From assembly GCF_000286075.1 (NCBI RefSeq), contig NZ_AJTZ01000005.1, forward strand, positions 124,001 to 188,000: a stretch of DNA of 64,000 nucleotides, written 5' to 3'. Position numbers and translations under genes: made by a program. Below are positions 56,573 through 64,000 of the stretch, piece after piece. The stretch's first letter is position 1. Every line of letters starts with the position of its first letter. Under the pieces are notes generated by a model. That model was not told the DNA's origin. It saw only the letters and a program-made list of their open reading frames with translations, and made no database searches. Source of the stretch: Streptococcus ratti FA-1 = DSM 20564 (GTDB lineage Bacteria > Bacillota > Bacilli > Lactobacillales > Streptococcaceae).

Positions 56573-56785
56573 ATGGCAGAATTTACCTTTGAAATTGAAG
56601 AAAAATTATTGGTCCTGTCTGAAAATGATAAGGGCTGGACCAAGGAACTCAACCGTGTCAGCTTTAACGGCGCACCGGCCAAGTTTGATATCAGATCTTG
56701 GAGTCCGGATCATACAAAGATGGGCAAGGGCATCACGCTTACCAATGAAGAGTTTGATGTTTTAGTCAATGAATTTAGAAAATGA
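56573..56785 (+). CDS. YdbC/PC4-like DNA-binding protein
   Basis: 70 residues: FTFEIEEKLLVLSENDKGWTKELNRVSFNG and KFDIRSWSPDHTKMGKGITLT match the bacterial YdbC family, related to the eukaryotic transcriptional coactivator PC4, a single-stranded-DNA-binding fold. AGGAGGAA precedes the ATG. A clear terminator follows. Confidence 0.85.
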   Translation: MAEFTFEIEEKLLVLSENDKGWTKELNRVSFNGAPAKFDIRSWSPDHTKMGKGITLTNEEFDVLVNEFRK

Positions 56786-56787
56786 AG

Positions 56788-56817
56788 CCGAAGCACAGCA
56801 TTGCTTCGACTTTTTTT
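56788..56817 (+). terminator. Terminator after the YdbC gene
   Basis: CGAAGCA / TGCTTCG stem, then AC and TTTTTTT. Confidence 0.85.
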
Positions 56818-56846
56818 CTTTGCCCTAAAGGCGGAGCTTCTCTTGC

Positions 56847-58202
56847 TTAAAAGACTGTGCTTAAGATTAGCTGCAAATTGAGGACTGTCAGTAAAACAGC
56901 CACTCCGTATGCGAGATAGGTATTCCATTTGGCATTGACAAAGTCCCCCATGATTTTTTTCTGGGAGGTAAAATAGACCAGTGGAAAGATAGAAAAAGGC
57001 AGAGCGACAGACAGAAAAACTTGTGAGTAAACGATGAGCTGGTCTAAAACCTTTTCCTGACTGCCGTAAATAATGGCAGCAATTAAAACAGGAAGCAGTG
57101 CTAATAGACGGGTTACCAAACGAATGAGCCACTGGGGCATCTTTAAATGCAGGAATCCCTCCATTACAATCTGACCGGTCAGTGTTCCGGTAATGGTTGA
57201 ATTTTGGCCGCTGGCTAAAAGAGCAATGGCAAATAATGTTGACAAAAAGGAACTGGCAACAGCTCCGGCAATGCTGTGATCAGCAAGAGCATTGTACATT
57301 TGTGAAAAGGCACTGATTTCACTGGCATGCCCATAGAAAAGCGATGCTCCGAGAATCAGTAGGAGAGAATTAACAATAAATGCCAAGCTTAACTGAATGT
57401 TGGAGTCCCAAGTCATGAATTTTACGGCCTGCTGAATGGAAGATTTTTGTTTGTAGTCCACCCGGCGTGTCTGTGAGATAGATGAGTGGAGGTAGAGGTT
57501 ATGCGGCATAACAGTAGCGCCAATAATACCTAGGGCCAGGGTCAGTCTGCTGTTGTCAGCAGTTCTGGATAGATCAAAGATTGAAGTGCTGGGAAGGTAG
57601 CCTTTAAAAATACCAGCCGCACTGGGATGAGAAATAAAGACGAGGTAAGCAAAAATAAGCAGAATCGTCAAGATTAAGGTTGAAACAATCGCTTCAATCT
57701 TTCTAAACCCTAATTTCATAATGGAAAGAAGTAGAAAAACATCCAAAATAGTAATGAAAATTGAAAACAGTAAGGGCCAGCCAAATAAGAGGTGCAGGGC
57801 AATGCCTGAACCGATGACTTCTGCTAAGTCAGTAGCCATCAAAGCCAGCTCAATAATGACAAATAAAAGGTAGCGTAAGCCCTTAGGAAGATGAGCTGCT
57901 GTAGCCTGTGCTAAGTCTTGACGTGTCACAATGCCTAATTTTCCAGCCATTTGCTGCAGCTGCATGGCAATAAGGGAGGAGATTAGAACAACCGATAAAA
58001 GCAAGTATTTATAACTGGCTCCGCCGACAACGCTGGTAATCCAGTTGCCAGGGTCCATATAACCAACCGCAACAAGGGCTCCCGGCCCTAAAAAAGCTCT
58101 CAGAGTTATCCAGAAAGAAGCGTTTTTAGGAACTTTAACACTTTGATTGACTTCGCTGAGGGACTTTTTCTTAGGAATCGTAGAAGACGAATGAGCTTTC
58201 AT
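56847..58202 (-). CDS. mntH: NRAMP-family Mn2+/Fe2+ transporter
   Basis: Proton-coupled divalent-metal importer. 451 residues with about 11 helices. Metal-site motif [15 protein letters not shown] (helix 1, about 47-61) and [10 protein letters not shown] (helix 6, about 238) are both present, so the transporter is expected to be active. Usually under Mn-dependent repression; no clear MntR/SloR box was identified. Its product would support Mn-dependent oxidative defence. Confidence 0.94.
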   Translation of the reverse strand: MKAHSSSTIPKKKSLSEVNQSVKVPKNASFWITLRAFLGPGALVAVGYMDPGNWITSVVGGASYKYLLLSVVLISSLIAMQLQQMAGKLGIVTRQDLAQATAAHLPKGLRYLLFVIIELALMATDLAEVIGSGIALHLLFGWPLLFSIFITILDVFLLLSIMKLGFRKIEAIVSTLILTILLIFAYLVFISHPSAAGIFKGYLPSTSIFDLSRTADNSRLTLALGIIGATVMPHNLYLHSSISQTRRVDYKQKSSIQQAVKFMTWDSNIQLSLAFIVNSLLLILGASLFYGHASEISAFSQMYNALADHSIAGAVASSFLSTLFAIALLASGQNSTITGTLTGQIVMEGFLHLKMPQWLIRLVTRLLALLPVLIAAIIYGSQEKVLDQLIVYSQVFLSVALPFSIFPLVYFTSQKKIMGDFVNAKWNTYLAYGVAVLLTVLNLQLILSTVF

Positions 58203-58237
58203 TTGAAAATCTCTTTTCTAAATAATACTTTTATCTC

Positions 58238-58266
58238 AGTATAGCATAAAAACTCTAAAAAGTTAA
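58238..58266 (-). promoter_or_regulatory. mntH promoter
   Basis: On the minus strand: TTAACT (58266-58261), 17-base spacer, TATACT (58243-58238), with TG before the -10. It lies 36 bases upstream of the mntH start. Confidence 0.65.
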
Positions 58267-58414
58267 GGATAACAAAGTAAAAAATTAGGCATGCTTTATT
58301 TAATAGAAAAATAAAAAGGTTGGTCAGCGATGAACCCGTTTCACAAGTGAGCATAAAACCCAAGCTGTGTCTGCTGTTCAGCGTCTCCAAACTCATTTTA
58401 ATTATTTTTACCAG

Positions 58415-58558
58415 CTAATCTTTCTTGTGATCCAAAATATCCTTGATGCCAATGAGGATAAAAACGATACCGAGAACCGCAAAGATGTAGTGCTTTTGCA
58501 AGAGCCCATAGATGATAAAAATAGCAGCCGATAAAAAAGAAATATAATATTTTTTCAT
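58415..58558 (-). CDS. Small two-helix membrane protein
   Basis: 47 residues: MKKYYISFLSAAIFIIYGLL, then AVLGIVFILIGIKDILDHKKD. Two hydrophobic helices with Lys at both ends. No strong Shine-Dalgarno was seen, so confidence is limited; I recall a small gene between mntH and its neighbour in S. mutans. Confidence 0.5.
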   Translation of the reverse strand: MKKYYISFLSAAIFIIYGLLQKHYIFAVLGIVFILIGIKDILDHKKD

Positions 58559-58789
58559 GTTAATGATTAATTGGCAAATGAGCGGGAGGTCAAATGTCCT
58601 TTCTTTAAGAGTAAGTATAAAAAAACTCCGATTTCATTGTATCATGAAAAGCTGCTGGAAACCAGCAATTGGAAATAAGATGATGTCCTGCAAGGTCATC
58701 CAAAAATCCAGCCTGTTAACCAAGCTGGACTTTTTAATGTGCCTAGCAACAGAAAAAGAATGCCTGTATGGGTTTGATACAGCAGTTGA

Positions 58790-59186
58790 TTATGAAAGAG
58801 AAAATATTGCTGATGTCATTCAAGCAAAGATAGCTGGTCTAGGTGTGGATCTCATTATCAACCCTCTGGGGCAAAGTTTTGCAGATAGAGATAATGATAT
58901 GCTCGCGTTCAATGGGGACTCAGTCTGTACTGGTGCATCGCCAATGCAAATGCGATGGATAAATTATTTTCACGTGGCTTGGGAGGTCATTTAACTTTTA
59001 TAGGGGCTGCTCATCAAAGCGGAAACATGCAACAAAAGAAAGATTTAGGACAAATGGCAAAAGCAGTGTTGTCATTAGTTTCTGAAAGAAAATTAAAAGT
59101 TCCAATTGCTCGCTCATTTACCGTTAGCATTAGCAACATTAGAAAAAGAACCACCTGTTGGAAAGTTTGTTGTTAAAATTAAGTAA
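58790..59186 (+). pseudogene. Broken zinc-type alcohol dehydrogenase
   Basis: Fragments of a medium-chain dehydrogenase/quinone oxidoreductase across three frames: ENIADVIQAKIAGLGVDLII (58800-58860), then GGHLTFIGAAHQSGNMQQ and DLGQMAKAVLSLVSERKLKV (58982-59100), then PLALATLEKEPPVGKFVVKIK ending at the TAA at 59186. At least two frameshifts separate the pieces; the N-terminal catalytic half is missing or unrecognisable upstream (58560-58790). Confidence 0.7.
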
Positions 59187-59430
59187 TAAAGTAAATTTCA
59201 GTATGAAGAGACAAAAACAACTAAAAGGAGAGCAGGTTCTTTTTAAGATTATTCAGATCTCAGACAACTATTAAATATATTTACCTTATTTTGTATAACT
59301 TTGGTGTAATGATGATTTGTATTAGTGAGAAATATTCACAATTAGTTTTCATCAAGAAATTTGTACTATTCTTTTATCTAATTTAATGTGATGATTGATA
59401 TATTAAGAATCAGGGGCGTGAGCAAAATAT

Positions 59431-59488
59431 TTGAAACGCACATTCGATTTTGTTAAACTAATTTCAATCAATCGATTGAGCAAAATCG
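59431..59488 (+). promoter_or_regulatory. Promoter and operator of the OhrR-Msr operon
   Basis: TTGAAA (59431-59436), 17 bases, TAAACT (59454-59459) preceded by TGT. Palindrome TCAATCGATTGA (59468-59479) covers the expected start site, and longer arms CGATTTTG (59445-59452) and CAAAATCG (59481-59488) flank it. A repressor site, probably for the OhrR-type protein encoded next. Confidence 0.75.
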
Positions 59489-59504
59489 TTATAAGGAGGT
59501 TACA

Positions 59505-59987
59505 TTGATACAAACACAAGAAACAATAGGTGATAGACTCCAAGAGCAACCATCATCTCTGCTTTTAGAACACAACCTCTGCTTTTCTTTGTATGCAGCT
59601 TCGAGAGAATTTATCAACCGTTACACGCCTTTGTTGGCTAATATCGGACTAACCTACACACAATATGTGGTCATGATGGTTCTCTGGGAAGAACACAGCA
59701 TTGTCACACGTGAACTGCGTGATAGGGTTTTCCTAGACAGTGGTACTCTAACGCCTGTCCTAAAGAAATTAGAGGAAAAAGGGTTCATCACAAAGGAGCG
59801 TTCGCAAGCAGATGCTCGTGACTTGATTGTCACCCTCACTCAAGAAGGTACATACCTAAAGCAAGCCGCTCTAGCTGTCCAAGCTGAAATTGCTAAAAAC
59901 TTTAAGGGCAGTACGGACAATGATAAGCTTTTGCAATTGCTCCAAGAACTGATGGAGACATTCCGACAAGAACGAAAGGGAAAGTAA
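59505..59987 (+). CDS. OhrR-type MarR-family redox regulator
   Basis: 160 residues. The N-terminal LEHNLCFSLYAASREFINRY holds a Cys at about residue 26 in the place of the peroxide-sensing Cys15 of B. subtilis OhrR, with the adjacent Tyr residues. The winged HTH includes TRELRDRVFLDSGTLTPVLKKLEEKG (about 68-93). TTG start with AAGGAGGT 5 bases before it. No ohr gene is adjacent; the regulator heads a methionine-sulfoxide/thiol repair operon instead, an unusual regulon for the family. Confidence 0.88.
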   Translation: MIQTQETIGDRLQEQPSSLLLEHNLCFSLYAASREFINRYTPLLANIGLTYTQYVVMMVLWEEHSIVTRELRDRVFLDSGTLTPVLKKLEEKGFITKERSQADARDLIVTLTQEGTYLKQAALAVQAEIAKNFKGSTDNDKLLQLLQELMETFRQERKGK

Positions 59988-59993
59988 ACAGTG

Positions 59994-60368
59994 ATGACAA
60001 AAATCGTTTATGCAAGCCGCTCAGGTCATGTTGAGAAAATCGTGAACCAACTGGGTGTGGCAGATGCCTTGAAAATCGAAACAGGCGAAGAAACACTTGA
60101 CGGGGACTATGTGATTTTCACGTATTCTACAGGACGGGGTAAAACGCCCAAGGTTGTTGAGCAGTTTTTAGCGCATAATCCAGGCGTCAAAGCCGTTGTT
60201 GGGAGTGGTTCCATGGCAAAACATGCTGAAACCTTCAATTTTGCAGCAGAAAACATTGCTAAGGCCTACAAGGTACCAATCTTAGCCAAGTTAGACGGCG
60301 TGGGGACATCTCAAGAGATTGAAGACTTGGCTAAAAGCTTAGCAAATTGTAACCACCTAGGAAATTGA
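59994..60368 (+). CDS. NrdI-like flavodoxin-fold protein
   Basis: 124 residues. KIVYASRSGHVEKIV (about 3-17) is a flavin phosphate loop and the YSTGRGKTPKVVEQFL and VVGSGSMAKHAETF regions resemble NrdI. True NrdI activates the Mn ribonucleotide reductase; here there are no nrdE/F genes nearby, so a general electron-donor role within the redox operon is more likely. GTG at 59991 is an alternative start. Confidence 0.78.
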   Translation: MTKIVYASRSGHVEKIVNQLGVADALKIETGEETLDGDYVIFTYSTGRGKTPKVVEQFLAHNPGVKAVVGSGSMAKHAETFNFAAENIAKAYKVPILAKLDGVGTSQEIEDLAKSLANCNHLGN

Positions 60369-60391
60369 TTAGATAAAAAGGAGAACTCATT

Positions 60392-60700
60392 ATGACAATC
60401 GTACAAACAGCTGTATTTACCGTAGACAAAGACTACCAAGAAGCTTTTCTTGAAAAAATCAAACGCGATGTTGCTTCTCTTAAAGCGTGGCCAGGCAATT
60501 TGGCAGCTGAGGGCTGGCAAGGCGAAGACAAGGGAGATAGCATCGAATTTATTCTCTTATCAAAATGGAACTATAAAACTGATTTTGAGGCATGGATGAG
60601 TCGCCCAGGTCACAAAGAAGGACACTCAGACCCAAAAACACAGGAGATTCGCAAGCACGTCTCACGTAAGGCAAACACTTATAAAGTCTTGGCTGACTAA
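60392..60700 (+). CDS. ABM-domain monooxygenase-like protein
   Basis: 102 residues with the antibiotic-biosynthesis monooxygenase (IsdG-like) fold: TIVQTAVFTVDKDYQEAFLEKI at the start, FILLSKWNYKTDFEAWMSRPGHKEGH (about 52-77). AAAAGGAG precedes the ATG. Could handle quinones or heme-type oxidants; the exact reaction is unknown. Confidence 0.78.
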   Translation: MTIVQTAVFTVDKDYQEAFLEKIKRDVASLKAWPGNLAAEGWQGEDKGDSIEFILLSKWNYKTDFEAWMSRPGHKEGHSDPKTQEIRKHVSRKANTYKVLAD

Positions 60701-60722
60701 ACAAAGAAATAGGAGAAAAAAC

Positions 60723-62072
60723 ATGAACTATGATGTGATTTTTATCGGAAGCGGCCATGCTAACAACCACGGTGCCCGTCTGTTAGCTGCAGCAGGAAAA
60801 AAGGTCGCTATGATTGAGGCAGACAAATTTGGCGGTGTCTGTACCAACTATGGCTGTGATGCCAAAATTCTCTTAGATGGTCCCTTTGAGTATTTAGATG
60901 GGCTGAACAACTATCAAGATTTGGGCCTGAAAGCGGATGTGAAGATTGATTGGGCAGCCATGATGGCTCATAAGCGCAAAACTCTGGCTGGCTTTCAAGA
61001 GGTATTTCCGTCCATGTTCAAAAGTTTGGGGATTGATATTATCAATGGACGGGGAAGACTGGTTGATAACCACACAGTTGCTGTTGGCGATCAGCACTAC
61101 ACGGCTGACTATATCATCATCGGGACTGGTGCCCGCAATGCTAAGCTTAATATTCCGGGCAAAGAGTTTACGCAGGGTAGTGCTGAATTTTTAGATTTGG
61201 ACGCTTTGCCTGAACACATGATTGTAATTGGTGCAGGTATTATTGGGATGGAATTTGCCTCAATGGCCTTGTTGGCAGGCAAGCAAGTGACCTTCTTTGA
61301 ATATGCCAATCGGCCGCTTTTAGCTTATCCAGAGAAATATGTCCAAAAAATCGTGACTAAATTTGAAGCCCAAGGCGCAGTTTTCTACTTTGGTCAAGCT
61401 ATTTCCCAAGTTGAAAAAGTGGATAGTGGTTTGCGTGTGACGATAGCTGAAGGTCTTTCAGCGACAGGCGATTTCGTGCTGGATGCGACAGGACGTATCC
61501 CTAACATTGAAAACCTGGGCTTGGAAAATTTGGGTATCGAAGCCAGCCCACGAGGGATTAAGGTGGATGACCACATGCGTACTGCTATACCAAATATCTA
61601 TGCCTCAGGTGACGTTGTTGACAAAACCATTCCCAAATTAACACCAACTGCTGAGTTTGAATCTAATTATATCGGCCGTGATATCTTAAATCCCAATGGA
61701 CCATCCATTTCCTACCCCGTCATCCCTAACCTTGTCTTTACTCTGCCACGCATTGGTCAAGTTGGAGTTACTATCGATGAGGCAAAAGCCCATCCTGACC
61801 AATACAAATTGGTTGAAATCCCATGGGGAGAACAGCACGACTGGGTCAACAACCATGAGCTGGACGCTGAGTTGGCGCTGATTTTTGATAGGGAAGATTA
61901 TCTGGTGGGTGCAGCTGCGATTTCCAGCCAAGCTGGTACTTGGTTGGATTGGCTGACGCCTATTATTGAGAAAAAGATGACCGCCAAAGATCTGGGCAAC
62001 ATGATTATGTCCTTCCCAACCCAGACCTATATGCTCTGGTCAACCTTAACATCGCTTTTAAGAGCACATTAA
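60723..62072 (+). CDS. FAD-dependent disulfide oxidoreductase-like protein lacking the C-terminal His-Glu motif
   Basis: 449 residues in the dihydrolipoamide dehydrogenase/mercuric reductase family. FAD loop IFIGSGHANNHGARLLAAAG (about 5-24), redox Cys pair in GGVCTNYGCDAK (about 38-49), NAD loop VIGAGIIGMEFASMALLAG, FAD signature NIYASGDV (about 290). At the C-terminus, where family enzymes carry HPxxxE, the sequence reads MSFPTQTYMLW, so the His/Glu proton relay is absent. The substrate is therefore probably not a normal lipoyl or glutathione disulfide. Confidence 0.82.
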   Translation: MNYDVIFIGSGHANNHGARLLAAAGKKVAMIEADKFGGVCTNYGCDAKILLDGPFEYLDGLNNYQDLGLKADVKIDWAAMMAHKRKTLAGFQEVFPSMFKSLGIDIINGRGRLVDNHTVAVGDQHYTADYIIIGTGARNAKLNIPGKEFTQGSAEFLDLDALPEHMIVIGAGIIGMEFASMALLAGKQVTFFEYANRPLLAYPEKYVQKIVTKFEAQGAVFYFGQAISQVEKVDSGLRVTIAEGLSATGDFVLDATGRIPNIENLGLENLGIEASPRGIKVDDHMRTAIPNIYASGDVVDKTIPKLTPTAEFESNYIGRDILNPNGPSISYPVIPNLVFTLPRIGQVGVTIDEAKAHPDQYKLVEIPWGEQHDWVNNHELDAELALIFDREDYLVGAAAISSQAGTWLDWLTPIIEKKMTAKDLGNMIMSFPTQTYMLWSTLTSLLRAH

Positions 62073-62121
62073 CCAAAAGCTCTCTTTTATCATGAGTAAA
62101 CAGTAACAAGGAGGTTACCCT

Positions 62122-62559
62122 TTGACAGAAGAATCCAAAGAAGCATTACGTAAGCGTATCAGCGATTTGGCCTACGAGGTCACGCAGAACGCAGCAACCG
62201 AACGTGCTTTTACAGGGGAATACGATAAGTTCTTTGAGAAAGGCATTTACGTTGATATTGTGAGTGGCGAGCCTTTGTTCTCTTCTACTGACAAGTATGA
62301 TTCAGGCTGTGGTTGGCCGGCCTTCACCAAACCTATTAGCAACCATCGGGTGAGCAACCACGAAGACCATTCTTTCGGTATGCGTCGTATCGAAGTTCGC
62401 AGTCAAGAAGCTGATTCGCACTTGGGACATGTTTTTAACGACGGTCCCCTTGACCGCGGCGGTCTGCGCTATTGCATTAATTCTGCTGCGCTCAAGTTTA
62501 TTCCTTATGAAGAGATGGAAAAAGAGGGCTACGCAGATTATATGGCTGTCGTTGAATAA
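62122..62559 (+). CDS. msrB: Peptide methionine-(R)-sulfoxide reductase
   Basis: 145 residues. Catalytic Cys in [13 protein letters not shown] (about 117), resolving-Cys candidate in DSGCGWPAF (about 57). The two CxxC zinc pairs of zinc-binding MsrB are missing, so it is the zinc-free type. TTG start with AAGGAGG 8 bases upstream. Followed by msrA after 28 bases. Repairs R-methionine sulfoxide. Confidence 0.93.
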   Translation: MTEESKEALRKRISDLAYEVTQNAATERAFTGEYDKFFEKGIYVDIVSGEPLFSSTDKYDSGCGWPAFTKPISNHRVSNHEDHSFGMRRIEVRSQEADSHLGHVFNDGPLDRGGLRYCINSAALKFIPYEEMEKEGYADYMAVVE

Positions 62560-62587
62560 GCACTTAGTATTGAAATGGAGGAAGCAT

Positions 62588-63088
62588 ATGAAAATAATTT
62601 ATCTAGCAGGGGGCTGCTTTTGGGGTGTTGAAGGTTACTTTGACTTGATTGACGGTGTTGTGGAGACTCGTGTGGGCTATGCCAACGGTCAATCTGAAGC
62701 GACGTCTTATGCTTTGATTGATGCCACAGATCATGCGGAAACTGTCGCTGTCACTTACGACCCGGAACGTATCACACTGCGTGAGCTGCTCCAGCATTAT
62801 TTCCGCATTATTAACCCTTTCTCTATCAATCGTCAAGGCAATGATATCGGCCGTCAATACCGTACAGGTATTTATTACACCGATGAAGCTGACAAAGCGG
62901 TTGCAGAAGAAATCATGCAAGCCGTCAGTCAAAAAAACGATAGCCGTCCTCTGGCTGTTGAGTTAGAACCCCTGCGTCACTTTATAGATGCTGAGGACTA
63001 TCACCAAGATTACCTCAAGAAAAATCCCAATGGCTACTGCCATATTGATTTAGGATTAGCGAAAGTCCCTATTGCAAAGGGTGAATAA
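62588..63088 (+). CDS. msrA: Peptide methionine-(S)-sulfoxide reductase
   Basis: 166 residues. N-terminal catalytic [11 protein letters not shown], then [15 protein letters not shown] and [12 protein letters not shown] typical of MsrA, and the C-terminal NGYCHID. The ATG at 62588 follows TGGAGGAAG; the longer frame starting at 62429 lies in msrB. Last gene of the OhrR operon; a hairpin follows at 63201. Confidence 0.95.
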   Translation: MKIIYLAGGCFWGVEGYFDLIDGVVETRVGYANGQSEATSYALIDATDHAETVAVTYDPERITLRELLQHYFRIINPFSINRQGNDIGRQYRTGIYYTDEADKAVAEEIMQAVSQKNDSRPLAVELEPLRHFIDAEDYHQDYLKKNPNGYCHIDLGLAKVPIAKGE

Positions 63089-63200
63089 AGACTGGTTTGC
63101 CGGTTACTAAATCAAAACTAATTAAAACCTAGCAGCTATGAGGATCTAATCAGTTTAAGGATTTTTAAAAATATCAAAGTCACTAGATTTGAACCATTCA

Positions 63201-63256
63201 AAAAACCGAACATCTGACCTAAAAAATTGATTCTAGGATAAGAGTGTTCGGTTTTT
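63201..63256. terminator. Terminator between msrA and lysS
   Basis: AAAACCGAACA / TGTTCGGTTTT arms with an inner inverted repeat, flanked by A and T tracts; usable by both convergent genes. Confidence 0.78.
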
Positions 63257-63363
63257 CTATTGCTTTATCACCATTTTTACGCTTTTTCAAGTCTTAAAAA
63301 TTGGTGTTAAGTTTTGTCAATTATGAGCTGACAAGCCCTTCAAATCAACGTTTTCGACCTCAA

Positions 63364-64000
<637 letters not shown>

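Noticed and set aside
58557..58790. Start of a possible intact gene before the dehydrogenase remnant
   Set aside because: No recognisable dehydrogenase N-terminus and no clean start; only the 3' third is convincing.

Overview
The window looks like a chromosome segment of a mutans-group Streptococcus. The evidence is gene content and order: rnr-smpB-gloA-nitroreductase-cel operon, pepQ/ccpA/amylase/two glycosyltransferases/thrS, two Cof-type HAD genes-ftsY, hprK-lgt, two U32 peptidases, mntH and lysS. I remember these neighbourhoods from S. mutans, but several loci differ, so a relative (for example S. ratti-like) is more likely than S. mutans itself. The species call is inference; no search was run.

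Layout. 1-2.7 kb: rnr (5' end outside the window) and smpB. 3.0-4.1 kb: glyoxalase and nitroreductase on the minus strand. 4.2-12.2 kb: a ROK kinase and the cellobiose PTS/6-phospho-beta-glucosidase locus (celA, an unknown gene, then celB-celR-celC-unknown-celD), with CcpA (cre-like) sites. 12.4-15.0 kb: accessory debris with a CDP-archaeol synthase-like gene, a frameshifted class II bacteriocin next to a small membrane protein, two copies of a short repeat and a fused IS3/IS110 remnant. 15.1-24.1 kb: pepQ and ccpA (divergent), cytoplasmic alpha-amylase, two glycolipid-type glycosyltransferases, and thrS behind a T-box. 24.2-31.5 kb: regulator/membrane pair, MarR-type regulator, alpha/beta hydrolase, DUF3114-type protein, two HAD phosphatases, ftsY. 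31.5-34.9 kb (minus): MFS exporter and a YcgQ/YcgR-type pair plus a 45-aa protein. 35.1-42.0 kb: a luciferase-like oxidoreductase, then a patchwork accessory island that cuts off a sugar-isomerase-like gene and carries WYL and LysR regulators, an azoreductase-like enzyme, a partial copy of that enzyme, an NmrA-type reductase and IS3/ISL3 scraps. 42.3-46.4 kb: Gfo/Idh/MocA reductase, TetR regulator, DUF308 protein, K+ channel and ClC protein. 47-53.5 kb: tex-sprT, PspC, hprK-lgt-DUF948-YtxH. 53.7-58.6 kb: two U32 peptidases, small genes, mntH. 59.4-63.1 kb: an OhrR-type regulator heading a redox-repair operon (NrdI-like, ABM monooxygenase, FAD disulfide reductase-like, MsrB, MsrA), next to a broken alcohol dehydrogenase. 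63.4 kb to the end: 3' part of lysS.

How the genes fit together. Much of the window is carbon control (HprK, CcpA, cre-like sites, cel PTS, amylase), membrane glycolipid synthesis and oxidative or electrophile defence (glyoxalase, nitroreductase, azoreductase, NmrA reductase, OhrR-Msr operon, MntH).

Most notable signals. (1) Two copies of a roughly 160-nt element, upstream of celB and between the thrS T-box and thrS. Their helices differ by compensatory base changes, so this is a strong candidate structured RNA. (2) A bacteriocin gene broken by one base at a homopolymer tract. (3) An island built around a partially duplicated azoreductase. (4) An OhrR-controlled methionine sulfoxide reductase operon whose flavoenzyme lacks the usual C-terminal His-Glu motif. 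(5) Three genes with extended -10 promoters only seven bases before the start codon, which suggests leaderless mRNAs.
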